64,000 nt of DNA from Thermosynechococcaceae cyanobacterium MS004. Its GTDB lineage: Bacteria > Cyanobacteriota > Cyanobacteriia > Thermosynechococcales > Thermosynechococcaceae. Shown here piece after piece: positions 45,546 to 54,827 of the stretch. The stretch covers positions 62,001-126,000 of the forward strand of contig JAKRSB010000103.1 in NCBI GenBank assembly GCA_022402525.1, in the 5' to 3' direction. A program made the translations under genes and the position numbers. Every line of letters starts with the position of its first letter. The stretch's first letter is position 1. Under the pieces are notes generated by a model. That model did not search any database. It saw nothing but the letters and a program-made list of their open reading frames with translations, and was not told where the DNA came from.

Positions 45546-46109
45546 TCCGCTCTAACCTTAGTAGACCAATCTTCAAGATTCGGCAAAAGTGGTTGCCAGT
45601 TTTGTCGCCCCCGCTGTTATTCCCCCCAAGCCCAAAGCCTCTGTTGTTTTACTTTTAATTGTTTTACTTTTAACTTGCGTCTTTGGCTTTGCTCTTTGGC
45701 TATACCCGTTGGTTTCGTCCTGAATAGGCTTCAGGATTCGCTCCTGGTTTGTTGTTTTTGACTTTATCTCTTCCGCCACGGATGCCTTTGTGATCAGTCT
45801 CTCTCCCCCTGTGTGACTTTTGCCATTGCTTAGCGTTCCATCCTGCTGCCATTTTGGGCGCTGCAGTGTTTGCATTGGAGTCGGGAGCAGCGCGATCGCC
45901 CAAGACCCAAAAGCCGCCAAAAGCTGACAGACTAAAACGATCCCCCGTTGATCCCCAAGATGAATCTAGGAAGACTGATTGAGTTGATCAGCTTAGTCAG
46001 CCCCAAGATTAACACTCGTTAATCAACTCAGTCAATTTCTGGAGCCCTTTGAGAAGGCTTCTATGTTTTTCTCCCTCAAGATGAAAATGGTGATTTAGTC
46101 ACGGTTTGG
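45546..46109. other. Spacer upstream of the DUF3370 gene
   Basis: This 564-bp spacer has several overlapping open frames (up to 115 codons on the minus strand, 45573-45920), all with odd composition and no recognisable domain. A duplicated ttgttttacttttaa is present near 45646-45676. I do not call a gene here, although a diverged small gene cannot be excluded. Confidence 0.45.
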
Positions 46110-46727
46110 CTACAGTTGCTTATCCCCGCTCAGGATAAAGATCGGATCCACAGCGGTAAACACCTGGTTATTGCCGCGCATTTCTAGGCGATTAATAACA
46201 GACTGCACCACCTCAACATTAAAGGCCTGAAGCTCTGAGAAAGACTCTGAGATGGCGTAAAGATGCTCTAGGGAGGTGGCCGTTGCCACCACTCGCCCAC
46301 CAGGGATCAGGTACTGCCATACCTGACGCAGGATTTCGCGCACAGAGCGTCCGCCTTCTAGGCAGACTCGACTGGGAATAGATTTTAAGGCTGCTAGGCA
46401 TTCTGGGGCGCTTCCCTGAACCACTTCAACATTGGCTACGCCAAAGTGATCGCAGTTGGTGCGAATAAGGTTGGTCACATCTTCATCGCGCTCAATGGCA
46501 ACGATTTGCCCAAGGGTGCAAATTCGGCCCACTTCAACGGGTATCGTGCCCGTACCTGCTCCAATATCCCAGAGGACCGTATCTAGCTCCAGTCGGAGTT
46601 GGGAGAGGAGCAACAAACGAGTTTCCCGTTTAGTCATGGGGATGCCGGGAAACTGTTCAAAGAGCTCATCGGGGATGCCAGCGCTCAGGTAGGGCCAAGG
46701 GCTGGGCTGGGAGGAGGAGGTAGGCAT
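46110..46727 (-). CDS. cbiT: Cobalt-precorrin-6B/precorrin-6Y C15-methyltransferase CbiT
   Basis: CbiT methylates C15 and decarboxylates the C12 acetate side chain in cobalamin (here probably pseudocobalamin) synthesis. The 205-residue protein has GIPDELFEQFPGIPMTKRETRLLLLSQL, the CbiT opening, and the SAM motif VLWDIGAGTGTIPVEVGR, followed by AIERDEDVTNLIRTNCDHFGV. The separate CbiE partner is not in the window. The start is ATG. Confidence 0.93.
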   Translation of the reverse strand: MPTSSSQPSPWPYLSAGIPDELFEQFPGIPMTKRETRLLLLSQLRLELDTVLWDIGAGTGTIPVEVGRICTLGQIVAIERDEDVTNLIRTNCDHFGVANVEVVQGSAPECLAALKSIPSRVCLEGGRSVREILRQVWQYLIPGGRVVATATSLEHLYAISESFSELQAFNVEVVQSVINRLEMRGNNQVFTAVDPIFILSGDKQL

Positions 46728-46820
46728 AATTCAGGTTTTGTCTGGATCATAGCCCCAAAACAATAGCCGTCCTGAAACAATCGCGTTTTTGCTATCGCGT
46801 TTTTGCTGCGTGAAGCTGGG

Positions 46821-47963
46821 CTATTTGACGTTGAGGACAGCTAGACCCGTACCGGGATAAAAATGACTCAAAATCTGCTGATAGCTGAAGTTTTTGAGGG
46901 CAAGCTGGTTTGCGCCATTTTGACTCATTCCAAAGCCGCTATGGGCCTCTTGAACAATCTGATCTGTGGAGGCATAGAGTGACTCCACAACGCCCCCTTG
47001 ATAGGAAATCAGCAGTCCACGGGTTGCGTTGACCGCAAGCTGGGTGGATTCAGCCTCAGATTCCACTCCGCTGTAGGCCTGCCATCGTGGGGTTGCCCCT
47101 AGGTCATAGTGGTCGCCGGCTGGGCGCGTCATGTGTACCACCGCATAGGAACGTGCAGCGATCGCTTGGGCCTTGAGGGCTTGTGCGGGCCAGGAGGCCG
47201 GCATCTCTGCCCCGACAACGCTATAGAGATAGGATTCAAGATCTACATAGTTAACGGCCAATACTTTCCCCGATACCTGGAGAAGCTGCACTGAACCGCG
47301 ATACCAGCGTTCGCCAATGTAGACGAGACCGTTAGGGCTGCGGGGCTTGACCCAAACGACCGATGGAGTCTGCCAGCTCCCTACCTGTAGCCCAGTGTTT
47401 GAGGGAAATGCGGTCACAGCAGTCTGAGGGCTGAGGCTGCCCAAGACGCGGCCGCTTTGGTCTGTAACCACTCCCGCATCAGATGTTGCGATCGCCACTG
47501 TGTCAACATTGCGAGCGATCGCGACGCGCAGCGGAATCGGGGGAAGGTTAGTCGCTGGTTTAGGCGCTTCCCCTAGGGCTAAGGCGGCCTCGTGTCTGCT
47601 AGGGACGGACGCGGCTGTTTGGGCGTTTTGAGTTTGGAGGTTTTGAGTTTGCTGGACTGGTTCCGATTCTTGTCCTGGTTCTTGCTTTGATTGGTACCGC
47701 TGACTTGACCCAAGCTGACCCTTGGTAAATGCTGTCAAGGCTTGGGACGGCAGTTGGGGCTGGAGTGCTGAAGACTTTGAGACAAAGATGCCCTCTTGCG
47801 CAAGAAGCTGAGCGACGGTGAACGGGGGAGGCGCGATCGCGGTTGGAGTCGTGGGGGGTGCAGACCCTTGAAGCTTAGCCGACCCTAACAAAAAGGGAAG
47901 ACAGAGTGGCGCGACATGCCAGATTCTGAGTGACTTTAGGAAGGATAGAGCGCTGAAATTCAT
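46821..47963 (-). CDS. SpoIID/LytB-domain protein, exported
   Basis: The C-terminal ~200 residues match SpoIID/LytB: YVDLESYLYSVVGAEMPASWPAQALKAQAIAARSYAVVHM, GLLISYQGGVVESLYAST and GFGMSQNGANQLA. SpoIID proteins are lytic transglycosylases that cut stem-peptide-free glycan strands. Cyanobacterial members probably remodel peptidoglycan or act at septal junctions. A signal segment (SLRIWHVAPLCLPFLLGSAKL) follows ATG 47963 (380 aa); the in-frame TTG 66 nt upstream would bury this signal. A Gln/Ala-rich linker separates signal and catalytic domain. Confidence 0.86.
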   Translation of the reverse strand: MNFSALSFLKSLRIWHVAPLCLPFLLGSAKLQGSAPPTTPTAIAPPPFTVAQLLAQEGIFVSKSSALQPQLPSQALTAFTKGQLGSSQRYQSKQEPGQESEPVQQTQNLQTQNAQTAASVPSRHEAALALGEAPKPATNLPPIPLRVAIARNVDTVAIATSDAGVVTDQSGRVLGSLSPQTAVTAFPSNTGLQVGSWQTPSVVWVKPRSPNGLVYIGERWYRGSVQLLQVSGKVLAVNYVDLESYLYSVVGAEMPASWPAQALKAQAIAARSYAVVHMTRPAGDHYDLGATPRWQAYSGVESEAESTQLAVNATRGLLISYQGGVVESLYASTDQIVQEAHSGFGMSQNGANQLALKNFSYQQILSHFYPGTGLAVLNVK

Positions 47964-48485
47964 GCTAAACAATGGAAACTTCTGAGTAACTGCTGGATCA
48001 GTCAAAATACTGAGACGAGAGAGCTTCAATGCTTACCCCAAAACCTGGTCGAGAAAATCTTACAAAGCCTAAGGTAGAGCGTCCTAAGGTAAAGTGTCAT
48101 TGGTGTCATAAGGATGGAATGCTCTCTACACTTTTATTGAAACCATCTCTACCCTAGCTGTAGAAATACATTTGCTGTTCAAGAAGGATTCCCCCATCTA
48201 ATCGTTCCCAGAAGCCGAAAGGCATCCTTCACTTTGGAGTATGTATCTTGGGGTACGTATTTTGGGACACAGGTTCATGAGGGTACAGGTTCATGAGTGC
48301 ACAGGTTCATGAGGGCACAGGTTCATGAATTGTCTCGATTCTATTTACAATACTCTGGACAGTTTTTGAAGACAAACAGGCTTTTGAAGATAAAGATTTG
48401 AGGCCAAAGATTCGGGGCTAGAGATTCGGGGCTAAAGATTCGAGATCAAAGATTTGAGGCCAAAGTTATAGAAGGACAAGTGAGT
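47964..48485. other. Spacer with two tandem-repeat tracts
   Basis: This 522-bp divergent spacer lies between the SpoIID gene and the small gene at 48486. It contains a 4 x 16-nt repeat (48269-48328) and a looser 14-nt repeat (aaagattcggggct types) at about 48380-48465. No gene is supported. Confidence 0.5.
48269..48328. repeat. Tandem repeat, 4 x 16 nt (acaggttcatgagggt)
   Basis: Four copies with a constant 12-nt core acaggttcatga and a variable 4-nt end. Confidence 0.93.
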
Positions 48486-48680
48486 ATGGCAGTAATTGAC
48501 TGCAAGCTGCGGGTAGCAACCACGTTTAACAGCTTTTTTGGCCCTGTTGTGTTTGAACCAGGTCTAAATTCCCAGATTCGTGACCCCCTCTGGCGTAACT
48601 TGAAGGCCAATAATCCGGATGTGAAGGCGCTGCTTGCCAAGGGGCTGCTCGTTGAGGTTGAAGCAGAACTAAAGCCCTGA
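48486..48680 (+). CDS. Small conserved hypothetical protein, 64 aa
   Basis: I do not recognise the family name. The protein is basic-to-neutral and starts MAVIDCKLRVATTFNSFFGP. It has a mixed alpha/beta look with no membrane segment. ATG 48486 has an aagga ribosome site 9 nt upstream; the frame also opens at a GTG two codons earlier. It ends 2 bp before the stop of the minus-strand gene at 48683. Confidence 0.7.
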   Translation: MAVIDCKLRVATTFNSFFGPVVFEPGLNSQIRDPLWRNLKANNPDVKALLAKGLLVEVEAELKP

Positions 48681-48682
48681 GA

Positions 48683-48868
48683 CTATTGCCCCATAGGATT
48701 TTGAGGTGTCTGGGTTTCAGGCACTACCCCTGGCAATAGCTCCTTGGCCTGGTTTTCAAACTGCATGAGGCCGTAGTTGACCGCGATCGCAAGGCTGTAG
48801 CTCAGTACAAGGGTAAGGGCTATACATCCGGAGATCCCGATCAGAATTTGTTGAGTGAGGGGCTTCAT
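48683..48868 (-). CDS. Small single-pass membrane protein, 61 aa
   Basis: The protein has one hydrophobic helix (about 7-30: QILIGISGCIALTLVLSYSL) followed by a polar tail with ETQTPQNP. No family is recognised. The start is ATG. It sits tail to tail with the small gene at 48486 and divergent from ndk. Evidence for coding rests on the clean membrane segment and spacing only. Confidence 0.55.
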   Translation of the reverse strand: MKPLTQQILIGISGCIALTLVLSYSLAIAVNYGLMQFENQAKELLPGVVPETQTPQNPMGQ

Positions 48869-48989
48869 AGGATGACCTAGAATGACTTAACCCTATTGTC
48901 TAGACCTCTAGGTTGACACAAATGACTTTACAAATGCACCGTCTTTTCCCAGCATAGAGAAGGATAACAAGCCCTGCTGGAGAAAACCT

Positions 48990-49439
48990 GTGGAACGTAC
49001 ATTTTTAGCAATTAAGCCAGACGGTGTTCAGCGGAAGCTGGTGGGCGAAATTCTAGGCCGTTTTGAAGCCAAAGGGTTTACCCTTGTGGGACTCAAGCTG
49101 GTCACGGTGAGCCGTGAATTGGCAGAGCAGCATTACGGAGAGCACAAAGACAAGCCCTTCTTTGGTGGTCTGGTCGATTTTATTACCTCTGGTCCTGTGG
49201 TTGCGATGGTGTGGGAAGGCAAAGGGGTTGTGGCCTCTGCCCGCAAAATTATTGGCGTCACTAACCCCCTCAATTCTGAACCTGGAACCATTCGGGGTGA
49301 TTTTGGTGTGGATATTGGCCGCAACATTATCCACGGCTCGGATGCCCCAGAAACGGCTGTGCGTGAAATTGACCTGTGGTTCAAGCCTGAAGAACTGGCA
49401 AGCTGGACGCCTACCCTCACAAGCTGGATCTACGAATAG
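48990..49439 (+). CDS. ndk: Nucleoside diphosphate kinase
   Basis: Ndk transfers the gamma-phosphate of ATP to NDPs through a phosphohistidine. The 149-residue protein starts [15 protein letters not shown] and carries the active-site His in [10 protein letters not shown] near residue 115, plus [10 protein letters not shown] and [14 protein letters not shown]. The start is GTG, supported by family conservation from the first residue. A MITE-like element and a palindromic terminator follow. Confidence 0.97.
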   Translation: MERTFLAIKPDGVQRKLVGEILGRFEAKGFTLVGLKLVTVSRELAEQHYGEHKDKPFFGGLVDFITSGPVVAMVWEGKGVVASARKIIGVTNPLNSEPGTIRGDFGVDIGRNIIHGSDAPETAVREIDLWFKPEELASWTPTLTSWIYE

Positions 49440-49489
49440 GATGCTTTAGCCTGTTTCTAAAGCTTGATCTGAGTTGTTCTGACTCTGAT

Positions 49490-49659
49490 CTGTTAAATCT
49501 GTTGACGTGAGTTCGACAAAAAACAAATGCCCCTCCTTCTCCCAAGGGAGAAGGAGGGGCATTTAAAAATCAGGCTCCTTAAGCCCCTCGCCTTTGGGAA
49601 AGGGATTTGGGGTGAGGGGCTTCAAGTGCATCATCGAACTTACGCCTGTTAAATCTGTT
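49490..49659. mobile_element. MITE-like element flanked by a 14-bp direct repeat
   Basis: The 14-mer ctgttaaatctgtt occurs at 49490-49503 and 49646-49659. The ~141 bp between them starts with acgtgagttcga (49505-49516) and ends with tcgaacttacgc (49634-49645), an imperfect inverted repeat matching at 10 of 12 positions. Inside are a perfect 19-bp stem (49525-49543 with 49546-49564) and a second imperfect hairpin (aagcccctcgcc with ggggtgaggggctt, about 49581-49622). Terminal inverted repeats abutting a direct repeat, with no gene inside, are the marks of a miniature inverted-repeat element. The direct repeat would be its target duplication. Confidence 0.65.
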
Positions 49660-49668
49660 AAAGTTTTG

Positions 49669-49709
49669 ACGCATAAAGAGCGCTGGCATTGCCAGCGCTC
49701 TTTATGCGT
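49669..49709. terminator. Perfect 19-bp palindromic terminator between ndk and terC
   Basis: acgcataaagagcgctggc (49669-49687) pairs fully with gccagcgctctttatgcgt (49691-49709) around a 3-nt loop. With A and T tracts in both arms it can serve as a terminator for the convergent ndk and terC genes. Confidence 0.85.
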
Positions 49710-49736
49710 ATCTGCTTGAGTTAAAATCGATCGCCC

Positions 49737-50624
49737 TCACTTTGGGATCGGCACATCTTCTTGCCGCTCTGAAGATGGCTGCTCCACTTCCGATAAAGAC
49801 TCAGGAGCGATCGCTAACGAGCGTCCATCCGCCTGGGCACTCACTGTTAATTCATCTGTCGCCAACTCATCTGCGCTTAACTCACCTGCCGCCAACCCAT
49901 CTTCCGACGCTCCATTGACCATCTGCTCGATAGTTTCGGTCGCCGCTTCAACCGGAACTCGCACAGAAAACCCCCAGACGAAGATTGCAGCAATAACGGT
50001 TACCATCACCCACTGCGGCGGGACAAGCTCGTCATTAAAAACCTTCACCAGCAACCGCAGACCCACCAGCGCCACCGTAACGTAGCCCGCATCCTGGAGA
50101 TATACATATTCTTTGAGCCAGCGGATAAAGAGTCCAGCAAGACTCCGCAGCATAATAATGCCGATCACCCCGCCCGTAACCACCACCCAGCGCTCATCAG
50201 AAAGGGCGATCGCCGTCGTCACGCTGTCCAGGGAAAACGCCAGATCCGTTACTGCAATCAGGGGAATCGCCTGCCACAAAGTTTCAAACCGTGGTCCACG
50301 GTGGTGCCCTTCCTCATCATCGTTAAACCAAAAATACTGAATGGCCAGCCAGAGCAGGTATGCTGCCCCTAAAAGCTCAAACTGCCAGTATTGCACCACC
50401 CAAGTCGCGGTAAAAATCAGCAGCATCCGCATCGCAAAAGCTGCCACCATGCCTAGATTGAGCGCACGGTTCTGAAGTTTTTCATCCTCAATGCCCTGCA
50501 CCAGCGCCGCCAAGGCGATCGCATTGTCCGCAGACAGTACCGCCTCTAGCCCCGCTAGAATGACCACTAAGAAAAAGGTGTTCAGTCCCAAGGGGGAAGA
50601 CAGTTCAGTTAAGGAGTCTAGCAT
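49737..50624 (-). CDS. TerC-family integral membrane protein
   Basis: The 295-residue protein has about seven hydrophobic helices and the TerC signature LEAVLSADNAIALAALV, with FSLDSVTTAIALSDERWVV as its second acidic membrane motif. TerC proteins are linked to metal (manganese) export for membrane-protein metalation and, in chloroplasts, thylakoid biogenesis. The C-terminal ~60 residues are a polar tail encoded partly by a 15-nt tandem repeat (ELSADELATDEL-like). The start is ATG. Confidence 0.92.
   Translation of the reverse strand: MLDSLTELSSPLGLNTFFLVVILAGLEAVLSADNAIALAALVQGIEDEKLQNRALNLGMVAAFAMRMLLIFTATWVVQYWQFELLGAAYLLWLAIQYFWFNDDEEGHHRGPRFETLWQAIPLIAVTDLAFSLDSVTTAIALSDERWVVVTGGVIGIIMLRSLAGLFIRWLKEYVYLQDAGYVTVALVGLRLLVKVFNDELVPPQWVMVTVIAAIFVWGFSVRVPVEAATETIEQMVNGASEDGLAAGELSADELATDELTVSAQADGRSLAIAPESLSEVEQPSSERQEDVPIPK
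49849..49908. repeat. In-frame tandem repeat, 4 x 15 nt, in the TerC tail
   Basis: Four diverged copies of aactcatctgcgctt type encode repeated acidic pentads in the cytoplasmic tail. Confidence 0.85.
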
Positions 50625-50978
50625 TCACGTCTCAAACAAAAAGCTCAAATGGCCGCTCAAGCAGCAAAGGACAATGCCTTTCAAAGCCGAGAGAATTCCC
50701 TTTTGTCGGGGAGATTCTATACTTACAACCCTAACCTCAAATGCCAAATTTGGGCAGGGGAAGGTTTGTGGAGAACGCCATTGGGCAAACCTGCCGCACA
50801 CCCAGATCGATGAGTGTTGCAGGATGTAACAAACCGAAGCACTTTAGCTCAGTTTGGCAGACAGTATGAGCTAATCGATACAGTAGAGTATCTGCGCGCT
50901 GCTAAATTGCCTGGGTATGGCGCGCTTGCTTATAACCTGCTTTTTTATTAATCGTTTACTTTCAAGGAGTTTGGCTCT
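50625..50978. other. Spacer between terC and psaM
   Basis: This 354-bp divergent spacer holds the terC and psaM promoters. I see no gene. The psaM ribosome site (aaggag, 50964-50969) is at its end. Confidence 0.5.
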
Positions 50979-51071
50979 ATGTTATCGGATACCCAAATCT
51001 TCGTCGCCCTGGCGATCGCAATTGTTCCTGGCATTCTTGCCCTGCGGCTTGCCACGGAACTTTATAAGTAA
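50979..51071 (+). CDS. psaM: Photosystem I subunit XII (PsaM)
   Basis: A 30-codon frame encodes [17 protein letters not shown] and ends LATELYK, the hallmark of PsaM, a single-helix subunit at the trimer interface of photosystem I. It is far below usual ORF length limits. The start is ATG with a strong aaggag site 9 nt upstream. A perfect-stem terminator lies about 105 bp beyond the stop. Confidence 0.95.
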   Translation: MLSDTQIFVALAIAIVPGILALRLATELYK

Positions 51072-51547
51072 GGAGCTATCGCAAAAAGCTGATTCTAGAA
51101 AACTTTCTAGGAGACTACAGATCGCCTAAATACAGCGAGCGATTTTACCCATTCAGCCTTTGGGTGTCCCAAGGCTACACTAAAAAACCTGCACGCTGCA
51201 TATTGCTTCACGTGCAGGTTTTTTAGTGCGGTTTTTAATGCGCTGTTTAATACATTGTCAAATGCGCTCTTGAGTCTATAAACTCGGTCTGTAAAATTTA
51301 GGGGCATGGATTTGGAACAAGCGCCTACCCAAAATGCCGTGAAGGCCGCCATTCCGCTTGAATGATTCGCCTGAACAATGGGTTGACTTTCCATCACTGC
51401 CTTCGCTAAGCTAGCTTGTCATGAATTCTCTTGTAAGACTGAAGTCTCTTGTATGGCTGGATATTAATTGTCTACAGGTTGCTTCCGTCGAAAATTTTTA
51501 AGCCTGCATTAATAGCGTTATTTATTCTTTAGGGTATTTTTTAGATC
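51072..51547. other. Spacer downstream of psaM
   Basis: This 476-bp spacer contains the 51178-51228 hairpin and no convincing gene. A 96-codon minus-strand frame crosses the hairpin and is probably spurious. Confidence 0.5.
51178..51228. terminator. Intrinsic terminator downstream of psaM
   Basis: cactaaaaaacctgcacg (51178-51195) pairs perfectly with cgtgcaggttttttagtg (51211-51228), an 18-bp stem with a 15-nt loop and a T-run in the 3' arm. It could work in both directions. Confidence 0.88.
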
Positions 51548-51988
51548 ATGAACGCCCTCCCCAGCCCTGCTCCATCTTCTCGTCGTGCGCGTCGTCAGTC
51601 TTCTTTAGCGGCTCAGCGAGCCAAAAGATTAGCAGAGGGAGAAGCCATTAAAAGCCTAGCTGCACGGCCAGTGCAGCCCGAAGCCCGTCTTGCCTCAACC
51701 AAGCTGTGGGAGTCTGGGATGGTGCTAGGAGTGAATGTGGTGCTGATTGGCACCGCCATTACAACGTTGATGCATTTGGTTCCCTTCCAGCTAGCTCAGC
51801 AGACCAAACTCAAGGAAATTCGGGCTGAAGAATCTAATCTTGCTAAAGATGTACAGATGCTCAAGCAAAGCTATGAGCTGAATCAGTCCTCAGAAGGTGC
51901 GCAGCGGGTTGCGCAACAGCAGGGGAATTTAATTCCTCCTAACCAGGTGAATGTGATTGTGATGCCGCCGAGCTCAGTGCAGCAGTAG
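51548..51988 (+). CDS. Hypothetical protein with FtsL/FtsB-like topology
   Basis: The 146-residue protein has a basic, Arg/Ala-rich cytoplasmic N-terminus (about 1-50), one membrane helix (about 57-78: VLGVNVVLIGTAITTLMHLV), a coiled-coil segment (about 84-112: LKEIRAEESNLAKDVQMLKQ) and a short GNLIPPNQVNVIVMP end. This order matches small divisome proteins such as FtsL, FtsB or DivIC, but no sequence signature proves it. The start is ATG. Confidence 0.62.
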   Translation: MNALPSPAPSSRRARRQSSLAAQRAKRLAEGEAIKSLAARPVQPEARLASTKLWESGMVLGVNVVLIGTAITTLMHLVPFQLAQQTKLKEIRAEESNLAKDVQMLKQSYELNQSSEGAQRVAQQQGNLIPPNQVNVIVMPPSSVQQ

Positions 51989-52024
51989 CCGAGCGTTCAA
52001 GAATCTGCCAAGGCGGTTAAGGCA

Positions 52025-52089
52025 AAGCTTTAATACAAAGTTTCAATAAAAAGCTTCAATGCAAAGCTTCAATACCAAGCTTCAATAAA
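52025..52089. repeat. Tandem repeat, about five copies of 13-14 nt (aagcttcaatgca type)
   Basis: Copies with aagcttcaata cores lie between the FtsL-like gene and the next gene. Confidence 0.85.
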
Positions 52090-52132
52090 TGTCTCAAGAA
52101 TCCTCACACCAGAGGAAAATACGCAACAATTG

Positions 52133-52186
52133 AAGGGCAGCATTTAAGGCAGATGAAATCTGTTGAGATGCTGCCTTATTTTGTTG
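52133..52186 (+). terminator. Terminator-like hairpin before the gene at 52203
   Basis: aagg(g)cagcat (52133-52143) pairs with atgctgcctt (52168-52177), with one bulged G, followed by attttgttgtg. It would end transcripts from the FtsL-like gene, or form a leader hairpin of the following gene. Confidence 0.65.
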
Positions 52187-52202
52187 TGATTGAGAATTGT
52201 CT

Positions 52203-52667
52203 ATGACACTTACGCTAATGCCCCCCAACGTGGCGGATGTTCCGGCAGATGCTTACGTGGTGATTGGCCTATCCACCTGTTTTATTAAGGAAGACGGAAA
52301 GCTTCAGCCTTTAAATATTGTTGAACCGATTCCATCGGCAGCAATAGAGGCCCTCTGCAAAAACATTTCCACTTCGTTTCAACGGGCGATCGCCACAACT
52401 TTTGGGGCAGTCTGGCAGGATGGACAGGCCATTCTTCCTGAAGGGTTTCCCGCTGATGCGCAATTTTGTGAAGACTTTGAAGAACGTCTGCTGGCCTCGA
52501 CCCGCAGCTATCGCTCTTGCTCATCCATCCAATCACTGATTGCGCCAGGGCAGACCAAGACTGACTTTAATTATTCCACCGAGCAAAAGCGGCTCCTCAA
52601 CGTGGAGCGCGTGATCCGCACGGAAGATAATGTGAAGCAGCATGAGTACACCCATCAGGTGCTCTAG
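52203..52667 (+). CDS. Conserved cyanobacterial hypothetical protein, 154 aa
   Basis: The protein is soluble and mixed alpha/beta with a conserved-looking ADAYVVIGLSTCFIKEDGKLQPLNIVEPIPSAA opening. I do not recognise a domain of known function. ATG 52203 is preferred to an in-frame TTG two codons upstream. The next small gene starts 47 bp downstream on the same strand. Confidence 0.65.
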   Translation: MTLTLMPPNVADVPADAYVVIGLSTCFIKEDGKLQPLNIVEPIPSAAIEALCKNISTSFQRAIATTFGAVWQDGQAILPEGFPADAQFCEDFEERLLASTRSYRSCSSIQSLIAPGQTKTDFNYSTEQKRLLNVERVIRTEDNVKQHEYTHQVL

Positions 52668-52714
52668 GCGAGGTAAAGCCAGCCATGATGGAGCCAGCCA
52701 TGATGGAGTAAACC

Positions 52715-52957
52715 ATGATCTTAAAAGGCACGGGCTGGCAATTGATGGGCATTTTGCTAGGGTGGGGCTTTATTGGATTATTGAGTCTCAGCCTGTGGGC
52801 TTTGGTGCGTGACGCGCTGTCAACCAGCCGTCGGATGCACCAAATTCCCTGTCCTCACTGTCGGTTTTTCACAAATTCGGCTGCTCTAAAATGTACAGTT
52901 CACCCCGCCACTGCCATGTCTGAGGAGGCGATTCAGTGTCCAGATTTTTCTCCTTGA
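52715..52957 (+). CDS. Small membrane protein with a C-terminal Cys cluster, 80 aa
   Basis: One hydrophobic helix (about 8-32: WQLMGILLGWGFIGLLSLSLW) is followed by a soluble tail with CPHC at about 46-49 and later single cysteines (KCTVHP, IQCPDF), a possible metal site. Family not recognised, though the pattern recurs in cyanobacteria. The start is ATG; the upstream spacer holds agccatgatgg repeats. Confidence 0.65.
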   Translation: MILKGTGWQLMGILLGWGFIGLLSLSLWALVRDALSTSRRMHQIPCPHCRFFTNSAALKCTVHPATAMSEEAIQCPDFSP

Positions 52958-53171
52958 AAGATAGGGTTTATAAAGGTTGGGTTTATTGAAAGATTGCGCT
53001 TATAAAGATTGCAAAAGACTGTTCCTGCGCTCACCGATAGGTTTAGTCAATCTTGCCAGTTAATCTTGCCAGTCAATCCTGCCAGTCAATCCCGCGCAAA
53101 CCCATAGGGACGGCTAAACTTTATCGCTCAATCCCATGGTTAAATCTCATGTTTGGGTAGGGAGATGAGTG

Positions 53172-54557
53172 CTATTTACCAATGCAGAATCTGCTAAAGA
53201 TTCGATCTAGTACGGACTCCGTGACCTCTTCTCCTGTAATTTCGCCCAGGGCCTGAACCGCACCCCGCAAATCAATGCTCCAAAAGTCAAGGGGCATCTT
53301 GTTCTCAATGGACAGAAGCACGTGGCCTAAAGCGCGATCGCCACGGGTGAGGGCTTCAGCTTGGCGCTGGTTAATGGCTAAGTCTAGATTGGCCGCCTGC
53401 ACTTGCCCCTGCTGTGCGGCTTGATAAATGGCGGCTTCTAGGGCATCAATCCCCCGCTGCTGGGCTGCTACGGTATGCACCACGAACTGGAGGGCGGCTG
53501 GATACTGCACTTGCTCCGCTGGCGCGAGGTCAACTTTATTGATGACCAGAATTATCGCGCGATCGCGTCCTTGTTCGCCCAGAATTTCGTCATAGAGCTG
53601 TTGATCTGCCGCTGTCCATCCCGTCGGGGCATCAATGGTGAACAAAACGAGGTCGGCCTGCTGCGCCACTCCGCGCGATCGCGCTACCCCCAACTTCTCG
53701 ACCGGATCTTCTGTCTCTCGAATACCGGCAGTATCGAGAACCTGAACAGGAATGCCGCGTACTACGAGGTTTGACTCCACCACATCTCTGGTGGTGCCTG
53801 GAAGTTCTGTGACGATCGCGCGATCGCATTGGCTCCAGGCGTTGAGTAGGCTTGACTTTCCCACATTAGGACGGCCCACAATCGCGACCTTAAGGCCCGT
53901 CCGCAACAGTTCACCTTGATCGGCAGTTGTCAGCAGGTTGGTAATGTCCGCCCCAATGCTTTGCAGTTGCTGAACGAGAGCAGGTTGATCGAGAGGGGGG
54001 AGATCTTCTTCAAAATCAATGCGGGCTTCAATTTCAGCCAGCAGATCTAGGCAACGCTGCCGAAGCTGCCGAATCGGGTGTGCTAGCTTGCCCTGAATGC
54101 CCGCCAGGGCAGCCTGGGCAGCCTGGGGAGATTTGGCTCCTACCAAGTCAGCCACCCCCTCTGCCTGAGTTAAGTCCAGTCGCCCATTCAAAAAGGCACG
54201 CAGCGTAAACTCACCCGGCTGCGCCAGCCTTGCTCCGCAAGCCAAGCAGGCTTGCAGCACCTGCTGGACGGGCATCATGCCCCCATGACAGTGAAACTCA
54301 ACGACGTCCTCTCGCGTATAGGAGCGCGGCGCTAACATCAGCAGCAGCAAGGCTTCGTCAAGTATTTCCTGGGTCTGGGGATGCTGTATATGTCCGTATA
54401 GGACGCGATGACTTTCCCAAGGCTGTTGACCAGGCGCAGAAAATAGCTTCTGCGCAATTGTGATTGCTTCTGACCCCGAAAGCCGCACAATACCAATACT
54501 CCCCTCCTGGGGAATAATGGCCGTGGCGATCGCCACAATGGTCTGATCTGAAGCCAT
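53172..54557 (-). CDS. mnmE: tRNA modification GTPase MnmE (TrmE)
   Basis: MnmE, with MnmG, installs the cmnm5 group on wobble uridine 34 of several tRNAs. The N-terminal tetrahydrofolate-binding domain is followed by a G domain inserted in a helical domain: [14 protein letters not shown] (G1), [10 protein letters not shown] (G2), [10 protein letters not shown] (G3), NKVD (G4). The invariant C-terminal FCIGK is present (…RFCIGK). Length (461) is normal. The start is ATG. Confidence 0.97.
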   Translation of the reverse strand: MASDQTIVAIATAIIPQEGSIGIVRLSGSEAITIAQKLFSAPGQQPWESHRVLYGHIQHPQTQEILDEALLLLMLAPRSYTREDVVEFHCHGGMMPVQQVLQACLACGARLAQPGEFTLRAFLNGRLDLTQAEGVADLVGAKSPQAAQAALAGIQGKLAHPIRQLRQRCLDLLAEIEARIDFEEDLPPLDQPALVQQLQSIGADITNLLTTADQGELLRTGLKVAIVGRPNVGKSSLLNAWSQCDRAIVTELPGTTRDVVESNLVVRGIPVQVLDTAGIRETEDPVEKLGVARSRGVAQQADLVLFTIDAPTGWTAADQQLYDEILGEQGRDRAIILVINKVDLAPAEQVQYPAALQFVVHTVAAQQRGIDALEAAIYQAAQQGQVQAANLDLAINQRQAEALTRGDRALGHVLLSIENKMPLDFWSIDLRGAVQALGEITGEEVTESVLDRIFSRFCIGK

Positions 54558-54827
54558 CTTAGCTGGAACCTCCAGAACGGTTTAGAGACAGATCGGTTTA
54601 AGAACAGATCCCACTTAGAAACAGAACGGTTTAGAGGCAGAACGCGGCATCGAGGCTCCTGAGGCGATCGCCCAAGGACTTGAATTCGAGTCAGCCTGAA
54701 AACGTTAGGCCAATGAATGCCAAGGATGCATGTCAAGACTGAATGTCAAGACTGAATACCGCTAGAATGCTGCCTGAAAGCAAAAGTGATGCCGCTGCTC
54801 CAGCGACATCACCTTGACTCCTTCGCC

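Noticed and set aside
45573-45920. 115-codon minus-strand frame upstream of the DUF3370 gene
   Set aside because: Low-complexity Lys/Thr composition and a competing frame on the same strand; no start signal. Kept as spacer.
51107-51397. 96-codon minus-strand frame downstream of psaM
   Set aside because: It crosses the strong terminator hairpin and shows no domain.
52101-52177. Possible Yfr1 small RNA (aatcctcacac near the core actcctcacac, followed by a terminator)
   Set aside because: The core differs at two positions, and the flanking hairpins of Yfr1 are absent: no 5' hairpin, and the 3' hairpin is 30 nt away.
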